From Sphingomonas sp. Leaf32 (GTDB taxonomy: Bacteria > Pseudomonadota > Alphaproteobacteria > Sphingomonadales > Sphingomonadaceae), in contig NZ_LMLA01000007.1 of NCBI RefSeq assembly GCF_001421765.1, forward strand, positions 459,510 through 523,509: DNA of 64,000 nt. The letters run 5' to 3'. Shown here one piece after another: positions 1-8,521 of the stretch. The position numbers and the translations under genes were made by a program. Within the stretch, counting starts at the first letter, position 1. Each line of letters opens with the position of its first letter. A model generated the notes under the pieces. That model worked only from the letters and a program-made list of their open reading frames with translations, ran no database searches and had not been told where the DNA came from.

Positions 1-2
1 GC

Positions 3-368
3 GAAGACCGTCCGCAACGGGAAGACCGCCCGCAGCGCGAACGCCTGCGTCGCGACGGTGGCCGGACTACCGCGCCTGCCAACGACGCCGCCGAACTGCG
101 CGGGATAGAGGGCGAGGTCGGTACGCAGCAGCACGACACCGCCGAAGCCGCGCCCGAACCGGTCGCCGAGGCCAAGCCGGTCCGCCGCCGCACCACCCGC
201 ACCCGGGTCGATGCGGTTGCCGCCGAACCGACCGCCGAGGTCGCGCCGTCGATTGAGGCGGATCGTCTGCCGCCGGCGCTGTCGGCGAATGACGATGCGG
301 TCGAACGTCCGCGCCGCCGTCGCCGCGTCCGTGCGGACGAGGAAGAGGCCGTGCCGCCCGCCGCCTGA
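3..368 (+). CDS. C-terminal end of an Arg/Pro-rich protein (RNase E or RNA-helicase tail?), 5' truncated
   Basis: The frame is open from the left edge and ends at TGA 366-368, about 121 codons. The sequence is low complexity: tandem EDRPQR repeats first, then acidic/Ala/Pro stretches broken by basic patches (RRRTTRTR, RPRRRRRVRADEEE). No catalytic domain is in view. Such tails are typical of RNA-binding extensions on RNase E, DEAD-box helicases or RluB-type pseudouridine synthases in sphingomonads. The RRRTTRTR and PRRRRR patches make me lean weakly to RNase E. The rest of the gene lies outside the window, so the function is inferred only from composition. Confidence 0.45.
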   Translation, partial: EDRPQREDRPQRERLRRDGGRTTAPANDAAELRGIEGEVGTQQHDTAEAAPEPVAEAKPVRRRTTRTRVDAVAAEPTAEVAPSIEADRLPPALSANDDAVERPRRRRRVRADEEEAVPPAA

Positions 369-774
369 TCGGGTGACGCGCGTCGAGACATCGGGGCCGG
401 TATCGCTGCGGGCGATGCCGGCCCTTTTGCCGTCCGTGTGCCGCGAACCGGTCGGCGATCAGCGCATGACCGTCGAACAAGCCGTGCCACCTGATTGGGC
501 GACGATGGCGGGAAAACGGGGTCGCTATCGCCCGATGCACTACTCACCCCGTCCGGCAGAGATGACTGGAGCCGATCGACGTTCCCAAGATGGCGAGCCG
601 AAGCGACAGTTTCGCGCGACTTGGAGCGCAGCTTGGTTTCAGTCTGGGCGCACCGGAAGCAGGGGGAACTGCCATTTGCAGGGCGTCGGGGCTGAATGGA
701 TTGGGTCGGCACGCTGAGATGGATCGACATTCAGCCAATTCTCAGGGTGCTCGCCGAGCGACGTAGATTCCCTT
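369..774. other. intergenic stretch without a recognisable gene
   Basis: About 400 bp follow the Arg-rich protein. The open frames here lack a ribosome site and resemble no family I know. GC content is lower than in the flanking genes. I see no tRNA cloverleaf or clear terminator. Confidence 0.4.
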
Positions 775-884
775 CGTCACCCCGGACTTGTTCCGGGGTC
801 CACCTTTGCCGCTTACGCTTTCCTGGGAGTCGCTGGCGGCACCGATCGCTGCGCCGTGGACCCCGGAACAAGTCCGGGGTGACG
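775..884. repeat. REP-type inverted repeat pair (family A), perfect 29-bp arms
   Basis: The arms 775-803 and 856-884 are exact reverse complements over 29 bp. Each arm holds its own hairpin core, CCCCGGACTTGTTCCGGGG. This is the most symmetrical copy of the GTCACCCCGG repeat family in the window and probably folds into a long cruciform or RNA hairpin between convergent genes. Confidence 0.85.
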
Positions 885-1005
885 GCAGGAGGACGAAGGT
901 CGATCCGTCCCAGGATGGTCGTTCCCGTGCAGCTTGGCGCGCCTGTCGCCCAACCCTACGGGCAGGATCGAACGCAGCCCGGGGTTACGAAAATACCCTC
1001 CGCCC

Positions 1006-2727
1006 TCAACCCGCCGCGAACTGCTCGGCGGTCAGCGCATACAGGCCGACGGCACCGGCCATCGCCGCCATGCCCAGCCCACGCGCCTCGGGCACGATCC
1101 GGTCGAGATAAAAGGCGACCGCCGCCCGCTTGCGCGCGGCGAAATCGGGATCGTCGACCTGATCCAGCGCGCGACTCTGCCGCTCCAGCAGCCAGCCGCC
1201 GACGCAGGTCGCCAGCATCGTCAGGAACGGATAGCTGCCGGCCAGCCGATCGTCGACCTCCGCCTCCAGCATCCAGCGTGCGACGGCGCGGGTGTCGTTC
1301 AGCAGGTCGCGCAGTGCAGCGTGGCCGACCTCCGCCTCCATCTCCGCGAACAGCGCCTCCATGGCCGCGCCGCCATCGCCCACCAGCTTGCGCCCGACCA
1401 GATCGGCGGCCTGAATGCCGTTGGTTCCTTCGTAGATCGGTGTGATCCGCGCATCGCGGTAATGCTGGGCGGCGCCGGTTTCCTCGACATAGCCCATGCC
1501 TCCGTGAACTTGTACACCGAGGCTGGCGACCTCGCAGCCGATGTCGGTGCCGTGCGCCTTGGCCAGCGGAGTCACGAGGTCGAGGCGCGCCTTCGCGCCT
1601 TCCACGCCCAGCGTCGCGCGGTCGACCTGTCCGGCGGCGTAATAGACCAGCGCGCGGGCGGCCATGGTTTGCCCGGTCATGCGCAACAGCATCCGGCGGA
1701 CGTCGGGATGCTCGACGATCGCCACCGGCGCGCCGCCGGCCGAGGCGCGGGGCGACTGGATGCGGTCGCGGGCATAGGCGACGGCGCGCTGGGTAGCGGC
1801 TTCGGCGACCTGCACGCCCTGCAGGCCGACATTGAGGCGGGCGTTGTTCATCATCGTGAACATCGCGCGCATCCCCGCGCCCTCCGCCCCGATCAGTTCG
1901 CCGATGCAGTCGCCGTTGTCGCCGAACGACAGGACGCAGGTGGGCGAGGCGTGCAGCCCCATCTTGTGTTCGATCGACACGACGCGGATGTCGTTCGGCG
2001 TGCCAGGATTGCCGTCCGCGTCGAGCCGGTATTTGGGGACGAGGAACAGCGAAATGCCCTTCGTTCCCGCTGGCGCCCCGGGCGTGCGGGCGAGAACCAA
2101 GTGGACGATATTGTCGGCCATGTCGTGATCGCCGAACGAGATGTAGATTTTCGTGCCGCGAATCCGCCAATTGCCGTCGCCGACCGGCTCGGCCCGCGTC
2201 GTCAGCGCGCCGACGTCCGACCCGGCCTGCGGCTCGGTCAGGTTCATCGTGCCGGTCCATTCGCCGGTCGCCAGCTTCGGCAGGTAGCGCGTCTGCTGTT
2301 CGGGGCTGCCATGATGGGTCAGCGCCTCGACAGCGCCGACCGTCAGCGTGGGGGCCAGGGCAAAGCCCAGATCGGCGGTGCCCAGCGTTTCCAGCACGGC
2401 GGTCGCGACGGCGAAGGGCAGGGCCTGTCCGCCGAAGGCGGCGGGCGATCCGATCGTGCCCCATCCGCCCGCGACATAGGCCTGATAGGCGGCGCGATAG
2501 CCATCGGGCATCACTACCCCTTCGGGGGTCCAGCGCGCGCCGACCGTGTCGCCCTTGCGCGCCAGCGGCCGCCATTCGCCGGCGGCGAAATCGCCGATCC
2601 CGGTCAGGATCGCGTCGAGCAGGTCGGGGGTCGCATCAGCGAAGCGGGGCGCGTCGGCGATCGTTTCGATCCCCGCGGCATGGGTCAGCACGAAACGCTG
2701 TTCGGCGGTGGCGGGGGTCAGGTCCAT
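1006..2727 (-). CDS. acyl-CoA dehydrogenase, DmdC-like large type
   Basis: This 573-residue FAD-dependent acyl-CoA dehydrogenase has the usual N-terminal, middle and C-terminal domains plus the extra C-terminal domain (about residue 460 on) seen in DmdC/AidB-like enzymes. Visible motifs are MNLTEPQAGSDVGALTTRA (FAD/substrate loop), KIYISFGDHDMADN and the C-terminal YEGTNGIQAADLVGRKL. The start at 2727 has GAGAGAGGG just upstream; an in-frame Met 25 codons further up has no site. DmdC oxidises 3-methylmercaptopropionyl-CoA, but many relatives act on ordinary fatty acyl-CoAs, so the substrate is open. It is divergent from sua5 across 46 bp. Confidence 0.88.
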   Translation of the reverse strand: MDLTPATAEQRFVLTHAAGIETIADAPRFADATPDLLDAILTGIGDFAAGEWRPLARKGDTVGARWTPEGVVMPDGYRAAYQAYVAGGWGTIGSPAAFGGQALPFAVATAVLETLGTADLGFALAPTLTVGAVEALTHHGSPEQQTRYLPKLATGEWTGTMNLTEPQAGSDVGALTTRAEPVGDGNWRIRGTKIYISFGDHDMADNIVHLVLARTPGAPAGTKGISLFLVPKYRLDADGNPGTPNDIRVVSIEHKMGLHASPTCVLSFGDNGDCIGELIGAEGAGMRAMFTMMNNARLNVGLQGVQVAEAATQRAVAYARDRIQSPRASAGGAPVAIVEHPDVRRMLLRMTGQTMAARALVYYAAGQVDRATLGVEGAKARLDLVTPLAKAHGTDIGCEVASLGVQVHGGMGYVEETGAAQHYRDARITPIYEGTNGIQAADLVGRKLVGDGGAAMEALFAEMEAEVGHAALRDLLNDTRAVARWMLEAEVDDRLAGSYPFLTMLATCVGGWLLERQSRALDQVDDPDFAARKRAAVAFYLDRIVPEARGLGMAAMAGAVGLYALTAEQFAAG

Positions 2728-2773
2728 TTGCCCTCTCTCGATCGTTGGTTTTTGGCGGTATAGGCACCGAACC

Positions 2774-3733
2774 ATGACCGCTTCAAACGCTTCGATCACC
2801 ACCGTTTCCTTACCCTACGGCACGGCGGGGATCGCGGCGGCGGCGGCGGTGATCGCCGGGGGCGGATGTGTCGCGGTGCCGACCGAGACCGTCTATGGTC
2901 TCGCCGCCGACGCGACCGATTCGCGCGCGGTGGCGGGCATCTATGCGGCCAAGGGTCGGCCGGGGTTCAATCCGCTGATCGTGCATGTGCCCGACCGCGC
3001 GGCAGCCGAGGCGCTGGCGGTGTTCGACGAAGCCGCCGCCCGGCTGGCCGAGGCGTTCTGGCCCGGCCCCCTGACGCTGGTGCTGCCGATCCGCGTGGGG
3101 GCGGGCATCGCGTCGTTGGTGACGGCGGGGTTGCCGACGATCGCGATCCGGGTGCCGGCGCATGATGCGATGCAGGCGCTGCTGCGCGCCACCGGTCGAC
3201 CGCTGGCCGCGCCATCGGCCAATGCCAGCGGATCGATCAGTCCGACCCGTGCCGAACATGTGCTGCGCAGCCTGGATGGGCGCATCCCGATGGTGATCGA
3301 TGCCGGGCCGACCGCGCGCGGAATCGAATCGACGATCATCGCCTGTGTCGATGGACAGGTCCGACAACTGCGCCCTGGGCCGGTTTCGCGCGACGCGGTC
3401 GCCGAGTTGCTGGGGGTAGTGGTCGGCGGGGCCGGGGCGGGGATCGAGGCACCGGGACAGCTTGCCAGCCATTATGCGCCGTCCAAGCCGGTGCGGCTGA
3501 ACGCTACCGGGCGGCAGGGCGACGAATGGCTGATCGGGTTCGGCGTGGTCGCGGGCGACGATACGCTGTCGGCTGCCGGAGATCCGGTGGAGGCGGCGGC
3601 GCGGCTGTTCGATGCACTGCACGTCGCCGATCTTGCCGAGCCGATGCGAATCGCGGTGGCGCCGGTGCCCGATCACGGGCTGGGCGCGGCGATCAACGAC
3701 CGGCTGCGGCGTGCGGCGGTGCCGGCCGGATAG
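2774..3733 (+). CDS. L-threonylcarbamoyladenylate synthase (Sua5/YwlC/YrdC)
   Basis: The 319-residue protein has an N-terminal YrdC domain (about 10-205) and a C-terminal Sua5 domain, the long form of the family. It condenses threonine, bicarbonate and ATP to threonylcarbamoyl-AMP for the t6A37 modification of ANN-decoding tRNAs in the cytoplasm. Supporting motifs are PTETVYGLAADA, KGRPGFNPLIVHV, PSANASGSISPTRAEHV and, in the Sua5 part, PGQLASHYAPSKPVRL. The ATG at 2774 begins MTASNASITT; an in-frame upstream extension overlaps the divergent dehydrogenase gene and is unlikely. Confidence 0.92.
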   Translation: MTASNASITTVSLPYGTAGIAAAAAVIAGGGCVAVPTETVYGLAADATDSRAVAGIYAAKGRPGFNPLIVHVPDRAAAEALAVFDEAAARLAEAFWPGPLTLVLPIRVGAGIASLVTAGLPTIAIRVPAHDAMQALLRATGRPLAAPSANASGSISPTRAEHVLRSLDGRIPMVIDAGPTARGIESTIIACVDGQVRQLRPGPVSRDAVAELLGVVVGGAGAGIEAPGQLASHYAPSKPVRLNATGRQGDEWLIGFGVVAGDDTLSAAGDPVEAAARLFDALHVADLAEPMRIAVAPVPDHGLGAAINDRLRRAAVPAG

Positions 3734-3742
3734 CCCGAGGGG

Positions 3743-3930
3743 TAGAGCGGTTTCCGACCAGATTGAACCACCGTCATCGCCCTGCGGGAACCCTCCGCGG
3801 CGGGTCGCTTTCGGCTCGGGGCAGCGTTGCTCGTCGGCCACGATGCCGTTGCATCGCGGCCTCCTCCTGCCTCGTCCCAAACCGAAATCACCTCCGTGCC
3901 GGTGATCCAATCTGATCGGAAACCGCTCTA
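3743..3930. mobile_element. MITE-like element with 23-bp terminal inverted repeats and TA flanks
   Basis: The left end TAGAGCGGTTTCCGACCAG (3743 on) and the right end (3908-3930, ending GGAAACCGCTCTA) match as inverted repeats in 22 of 23 bp. The 184-bp interior has no open frame of note. Both ends carry TA, as expected for insertion by an IS630/Tc1-mariner type transposase with TA target duplication. No transposase is encoded, so it would be mobilised in trans. It sits between sua5 and the ATP-grasp gene. Confidence 0.7.
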
Positions 3931-4087
3931 ATGGCCCCTGTGGTACGGAAGGTCCCGGCCCGCGCCGGAACACGCGGCGGTCGCGTCCATTTGTCGGCCC
4001 GCTGCGTTCTGCCTGCCTGACCCCCCGCAAACGGCTTGCACCGGGCCGGCGTGCGTGCTTGGGATTGCGGGGGATCGGGAAGGAACT

Positions 4088-6574
4088 ATGGCCAGCCGCG
4101 CAATCAACGGACCGGGCGAGGCTGGCGTGATGGCGGCGCGCTGGCTGGACGCCTATCGCGCAAAGGCACCGCGGGGCGATGTGCTGTGCGGGGCGACCGG
4201 GATCGACCGGGCGGCATGGGATGCGGCGTTCGACGAACTGGCCGCCGTGCCCGATACCTTGTCGGGCGCCCGCGAACGCGCGCAGCGCCACGCCGACGAC
4301 ATCGGCACCGCGTACCGCGCCGCCGGCGAGAAGGAGGAGCGGCGCTGGCCCCTTTCCCCCGTCCCGCTGCTGATCGGTGCCGAGGAATGGCGCGGCATCG
4401 CTGGGGGGATGGCCGAACGCGCCGAACTGTTCGAAAGCGTCATCACCGACATTCATGGCGAACAGCGGCTGGTGGCCGATGGTGTGTTGCCGGCGATGCT
4501 GGTGACCGGATCGCCGTTGTTCCTGCGCCCGATGGTCGGGCTGATGCCGCCGGGCGGGCATCAACTGCATTTCGTCGCCGCCGATCTGTGCCGGGGGCCG
4601 GACGGGCGCTGGCGGGTGCTGGCCGATCATCTGCGCGTGCCGGTCGGGGCGGGCTATGCGCTCGAAAACCGGCTGGCGATGGGGCGGACGCTGGGCGGGC
4701 TGCCGTCGCGGGTGAATGTCGAACGCCATGCGCCGTTCTTCGCCGCGATGCGCGCGGGGATCGCCGCCGCGTGCCGCCGGGCGGAACCGCGCATCGGGCT
4801 GCTGACCTCGGGCAAGCTTAACCCCAGCTATCCCGAACAGGCGCATCTGGCGCGCTATCTGGGGTTCCTGCTGGTCGAGGGCGCTGACCTCGCCGTGCGC
4901 GACGACCAGCTCTATGTCCGCACCATCGCGGGCCTGAAGCGGATCGACGCGCTGTGGCGGCGGATCGACCCGCGATTGATCGACCCGCTGGCGTTCGACG
5001 CCAGTTCGACCATCGGCGTTCCCGGCCTGGTCGATGCGATGGCGGCGGGCAATGTCGTGATCGCCAATGCGCCGGGCGTCGGCGTGCTCGAATCGCCGGC
5101 CTTCGCCGCATTCCTGCCGGCGCTGGGCGAACGGTTGCTGGGGCGGGCGCCGGCGCTGTCGTCGATCGGGACGTGGTGGTGCGGCGACGCGCAGGCGCGC
5201 GCGCACGTCCTGTCGTCGCTCGACCAGTTGGTGATCGGCCCCGCCTTTGCCGGTCCGCCGGTCGCGGGATTGCCCGATGGGGCGGTGCTGGGGGCATCGC
5301 TGGACGGCGCGGCGCGCGACCGGTTGGCGGCGGCGATAGCGCTGCGGCCGCAGGATTATGTGGGGCAGGAAGTCGCTGAACTGTCGACCATGCCGACGGC
5401 GTGTGGCGAGGGGTTGCTGCCACGCCCCTTCTCGCTGCGGGTGTTCGCGGCGCGCGGTGGCGACGGGCGCTGGGTGGTGCTGCCCGGCGGATTCGTGCGG
5501 ATCGGCGACCAGCCCGATGCGCGCGCGGCGGTGATGGGCGAGGGGTCGTGGTCGGCGGACGTCATCGTCCATGGTCCCGATCCGGTCGCGCCGGTGTCGC
5601 TGCTGCAACCGACCGACAGCGTGGAACTGCGCCGCAATCCCGGCACGCTGCCCAGCCGGGTGGCGGACAACCTGTTCTGGCTGGGCCGCTATCTGGAGCG
5701 GGGCGAGGCGCTGCTGGGCGTCATCCGCGTACTGTTCGGCCATTCGATCTCGGCCGATACCGGCGCGGCGCTGGCCCCGGCGACCGTGGAGCGGCTGGTG
5801 ACGATCATCGCCGATACCGGCGCGGCGCAGCGCCCGCCCAGCCACCGCCGCCGCGACCTGGTCGATTTCGCGCGCGAGGCGATGGAGTCGGTCGATGGCT
5901 GGGGCAGCGTGCGCGCGGTCAACCGGCTGGCGACCGGCATCGGCGGCGTGTCGCGCGACCGGCTGTCGGCGGACATGGTGCGCCTGCTCGATGCGCCGCA
6001 CCCGACGACGGGGACGCTGCTCGACCGGGCGGGCACGCTGCAGCGGCGCTATGCCGCGCTGGCCGGGCTGTCGGCCGAACATATGGGGCGGACCGATGCG
6101 TGGCGGTTCCATGACCTCGGCCGGCGGATCGAACGCGCGCTGGCGATCACGCGGACCTTGCTGTCGGTCGACCTGCGCCGGGCGAATGCCGAGGACCTGT
6201 CGACGCTGCTCGACCTGGCCGACAGCCAGATCAGCTATCGCCAGCGTTATCTGATCGGCTTTGCCCGGGTGCCGGTGATCGACCTGATCGCGCTCGACCC
6301 CGGCAACCCGCGCGGCATCGCGTTCCAGGTGGAGACGATCGTCGGCCATCTGGCGAAGCTGCCGGTGCTGAACGATGCCGGCATCGCCGAACCGCAACAG
6401 CGCATCGCCGCGCGCCTGACCGCCGGCATCGCCATGGCATCGGCGGAACGGATCGATCGCGGCTGGGTGCTGGAGATCAACCAGCAGTTGCAGAAACTGT
6501 CCGACGCCATCGCCACCCGCTATTTCCTGCAAGGCGCGCAGGCGCTGCGCGAAGCCGGGCTGACCCTCGCATGA
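4088..6574 (+). CDS. circularly permuted ATP-grasp / alpha-E domain fusion protein
   Basis: This 828-residue protein joins a circularly permuted type 2 ATP-grasp domain (about 20-480) to an alpha-helical alpha-E domain (DUF403, about 515-820). Motifs include SGKLNPSYPEQAHLARYLGF and VEGADLAVRDDQLYVRT in the ATP-grasp half and PSRVADNLFWLGRYLERGEALL at the start of alpha-E. ATP-grasp enzymes of this type are predicted to form amide bonds on peptides. Many genomes encode the two domains as separate genes, here fused. The start at 4088 has GAAGGA upstream; an in-frame Met at 4055 is weaker. The stop overlaps the next start (ATGA), so it is co-expressed with the transglutaminase-like gene. The true substrate is unknown. 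Confidence 0.88.
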   Translation: MASRAINGPGEAGVMAARWLDAYRAKAPRGDVLCGATGIDRAAWDAAFDELAAVPDTLSGARERAQRHADDIGTAYRAAGEKEERRWPLSPVPLLIGAEEWRGIAGGMAERAELFESVITDIHGEQRLVADGVLPAMLVTGSPLFLRPMVGLMPPGGHQLHFVAADLCRGPDGRWRVLADHLRVPVGAGYALENRLAMGRTLGGLPSRVNVERHAPFFAAMRAGIAAACRRAEPRIGLLTSGKLNPSYPEQAHLARYLGFLLVEGADLAVRDDQLYVRTIAGLKRIDALWRRIDPRLIDPLAFDASSTIGVPGLVDAMAAGNVVIANAPGVGVLESPAFAAFLPALGERLLGRAPALSSIGTWWCGDAQARAHVLSSLDQLVIGPAFAGPPVAGLPDGAVLGASLDGAARDRLAAAIALRPQDYVGQEVAELSTMPTACGEGLLPRPFSLRVFAARGGDGRWVVLPGGFVRIGDQPDARAAVMGEGSWSADVIVHGPDPVAPVSLLQPTDSVELRRNPGTLPSRVADNLFWLGRYLERGEALLGVIRVLFGHSISADTGAALAPATVERLVTIIADTGAAQRPPSHRRRDLVDFAREAMESVDGWGSVRAVNRLATGIGGVSRDRLSADMVRLLDAPHPTTGTLLDRAGTLQRRYAALAGLSAEHMGRTDAWRFHDLGRRIERALAITRTLLSVDLRRANAEDLSTLLDLADSQISYRQRYLIGFARVPVIDLIALDPGNPRGIAFQVETIVGHLAKLPVLNDAGIAEPQQRIAARLTAGIAMASAERIDRGWVLEINQQLQKLSDAIATRYFLQGAQALREAGLTLA

Positions 6575-7458
6575 TGCGCTATGCCATCCGCCACATCACC
6601 CGGTTCGATTATGAGGAAGCGGCCGGGTTCGCGCGCTGCAACCTCAGGCTGCGGCCGATCCTGTGGTCGGGACAGACGCTGGAGGACTATGCGCTGCTGG
6701 TCGAGCCGGGTGGACACACCTATCCGGCGCGGGCGCAGGCGGGCCTCGCCAACGTCACCCGGCTGGTGGTCGAGCGGCCCGAGCGTACGTTGACGATCGA
6801 GAGTCGCGCGACCGTCTGTGTCGAACGGCCGATCCCGTTTCCGTCGCCGAACGATCCGACGCTGGCCGACATCCGCGCCATGGTGGCGAATGTCGCCGAT
6901 GCAGGCCCGGCCAGCCCGGTCAGCTACCTCTTCCCCTCCGCTCATGTGCCGATCGTGCCGGAGATCGCTGCATGGTGTGCCGAGGACCTGACCGACGATC
7001 GTGGTATTCTCGACGCGGCGATCGCGCTCGCCCGGCGCATCCAGCGCGACTTCGCCTTCGATCCGACCGCGACGCTGGTCGACACGCCGCCCGCCGAAGC
7101 CTTCGCCAAGCGCGGCGGGGTGTGTCAGGATTTCGCGCAGATCATGCTGTCGGGCCTGCGCGGGGCGGGTCTGCCCGCGGCCTATTGCTCGGGCTATCTG
7201 CGCACGCTGCCGCCGCCGGGGCAGGAGCGGCTGGTCGGGGCCGACGCGACCCATGCCTGGGTATTGGTGTGGGCCGGTCCCGATCTGGGATGGATCGGGG
7301 TCGATCCGACCAACGGCATCTGGATGGCCGAGGACCATGTCGTGATGGCGATCGGCCGGGACTATGCCGACATCGCCCCGATCGATGGCGTCGTGCTGGG
7401 GTCGGGCGCGCAGACGATGCACGTGTCGGTCGATGTGGAGCCTTTGCCGGTCGGGTAG
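6571..7458 (+). CDS. transglutaminase-like cysteine protease family protein
   Basis: The 295-residue protein has a bacterial transglutaminase N-terminal beta domain (1-85) and a papain-like transglutaminase core (about 155-260). The probable Cys-His-Asp triad is visible: Cys in RGGVCQDFAQIML, His in DATHAWVLVW, Asp in VDPTNG. It overlaps the ATP-grasp/alpha-E gene by 4 bp. Elsewhere this trio forms a conserved cluster predicted to ligate and cleave small peptides, often with a proteasome-like hydrolase. No such hydrolase follows here. No signal peptide is seen. Confidence 0.88.
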   Translation: MMRYAIRHITRFDYEEAAGFARCNLRLRPILWSGQTLEDYALLVEPGGHTYPARAQAGLANVTRLVVERPERTLTIESRATVCVERPIPFPSPNDPTLADIRAMVANVADAGPASPVSYLFPSAHVPIVPEIAAWCAEDLTDDRGILDAAIALARRIQRDFAFDPTATLVDTPPAEAFAKRGGVCQDFAQIMLSGLRGAGLPAAYCSGYLRTLPPPGQERLVGADATHAWVLVWAGPDLGWIGVDPTNGIWMAEDHVVMAIGRDYADIAPIDGVVLGSGAQTMHVSVDVEPLPVG

Positions 7459-7485
7459 TCCGTTCACGTCAGGAAGAAGGTGATT

Positions 7486-7642
7486 TTCACGCGAAGGCTC
7501 GAAGACGCGGAGTTGGTTGCGCGGCTTGGCGAGCGGGTGCGTCCGGCAGACGATCCTCGCGCGGATACCATGGAATAGGCCGCTGGCGCGGGGAACGCTG
7601 CGCTTGGCGGAAATCCTCCGCGTCTTCGCGCCTTCGCGTGAA
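7486..7642. repeat. 157-bp inverted-repeat element (TTCACGCGAAGG type)
   Basis: The arms 7486-7512 and 7616-7642 are reverse complements in 26 of 27 bp (TTCACGCGAAGGCTCGAAGA... against ...CGCGCCTTCGCGTGAA). The roughly 100-bp centre has no gene. It fills most of the gap between the transglutaminase gene and imuA. Confidence 0.7.
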
Positions 7643-7690
7643 ACTACCTTACTTTCTCTGTGCCCATGACGCACCCTCTCCCAACCCGGA

Positions 7691-7720
7691 TTGACGAATC
7701 CATAGGAGGTGGAGGATAAA
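7691..7720 (+). promoter_or_regulatory. possible imuA promoter (TTGACG / GATAAA)
   Basis: TTGACG at 7691-7696 and GATAAA at 7715-7720 are spaced 18 bp, placing the transcription start around 7726-7728, inside the LexA-type box that follows. The placement is inferred from sequence only. Confidence 0.4.
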
Positions 7721-7735
7721 GAACAAACCATGAAC
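7721..7735 (+). promoter_or_regulatory. LexA box (GAAC-N7-GAAC) overlapping the imuA start codon
   Basis: GAACAAACCATGAAC is an exact GAAC-N7-GAAC, the reverse complement of the alphaproteobacterial LexA operator GTTC-N7-GTTC. The proposed ATG (7730-7732) lies inside it. imuAB-dnaE2 cassettes are classic LexA targets, so position and motif support each other. Confidence 0.75.
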
Positions 7736-8521
7736 TTAGAATCGCCCACCCTGTCCGCGTTGAAGCGGCAAGTCGCCGCCATGGAGCGACGTGCGCCGGT
7801 GGGGGAGGCGGTGCGGGTGGCGACCGGGCATGGCGATATCGACGCTGCGCTGGGCGGTGGCCTGGTGCGCGGGCGGCTGCACGAGATTTTCGCGGCCGAA
7901 GAGGGCGACGCCGGCAGCGCGACGGGATTTGTCGGGATGCTGTCGATTCGTCTCGGCGGCGGCATCGTGTGGTTGCGCGAGGAAGCGGCGGTGCGCGGGG
8001 GCGGGCATCTCCACGCGCCGGGGCTGGTCGAGATCGGCGTCGATCCCGCCCGGCTGTTGCTGGGGTTCCTGCCCGATGCGCTGTCGGTGCTGCGCGCGGC
8101 GTCCGATGTCGTGCGCTGCGCCGGGGTCGGGGTGGCGGTGATCGAACTGCACCGTGATCCCCGGCCGCTCGACCTGACCGCCAGCCGCCGCCTCGCGCTG
8201 GCGGCGGAGGAAAGCGGGGTGACGGCGCTGCTGCTGCGCATCGCCGCGACCCCGGTGGCGAGTGCCGCCGACACGCGCTGGGCGGTCCGGTCCTGCGCGT
8301 CGCAGCCCCTGCCGGCCAATGCGCCGGGGCATCCGACCTTCGACCTCGAATTATTGCGCCAGCGCGGTCGGGGTGCCGATGGCCGCTGGCAAGTGGAGTG
8401 GAACCGTGAGCAAGCCGTCTTCGTCAGCGCCGCAGAGCGGCCGACGCCATCTGGCGCTGTGGTGGCCGTTCCTGCCCACCGACCGGTTGCGGCGCCAATC
8501 CCCCTGCGCCGTGCCGGATGA
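7730..8521 (+). CDS. imuA: ImuA, SulA/RecA-like mutasome protein
   Basis: The 263-residue protein is a RecA-fold ImuA of the translesion cassette. It starts MNLESPTLSALKRQVAAMERR and shows the typical GDIDAALGGGLVRGRLHEIF, the position of the degenerate P-loop. ImuA is needed with ImuB and DnaE2 for damage-induced mutagenesis. The strong AGGAGGTGGAGG (7704-7715) lies rather far (14 nt) from ATG 7730. Since the LexA box covers that ATG, translation could be near-leaderless or could begin at the later in-frame ATG near 7781. The 3' end overlaps imuB. Confidence 0.85.
   Translation: MNLESPTLSALKRQVAAMERRAPVGEAVRVATGHGDIDAALGGGLVRGRLHEIFAAEEGDAGSATGFVGMLSIRLGGGIVWLREEAAVRGGGHLHAPGLVEIGVDPARLLLGFLPDALSVLRAASDVVRCAGVGVAVIELHRDPRPLDLTASRRLALAAEESGVTALLLRIAATPVASAADTRWAVRSCASQPLPANAPGHPTFDLELLRQRGRGADGRWQVEWNREQAVFVSAAERPTPSGAVVAVPAHRPVAAPIPLRRAG

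Noticed and set aside
2725..2802. Longer start for the acyl-CoA dehydrogenase
   Set aside because: The extra 25 residues overlap the divergent sua5 start, and the ribosome site lies before 2727.
2810..6532. Very long stop-free minus-strand frame (over 1200 codons) opposite sua5 and the ATP-grasp gene
   Set aside because: It is the Gln/Arg/His/Pro-rich mirror of GC-rich coding DNA, has no ribosome site and no family motif, and spans two clear plus-strand genes and the MITE.
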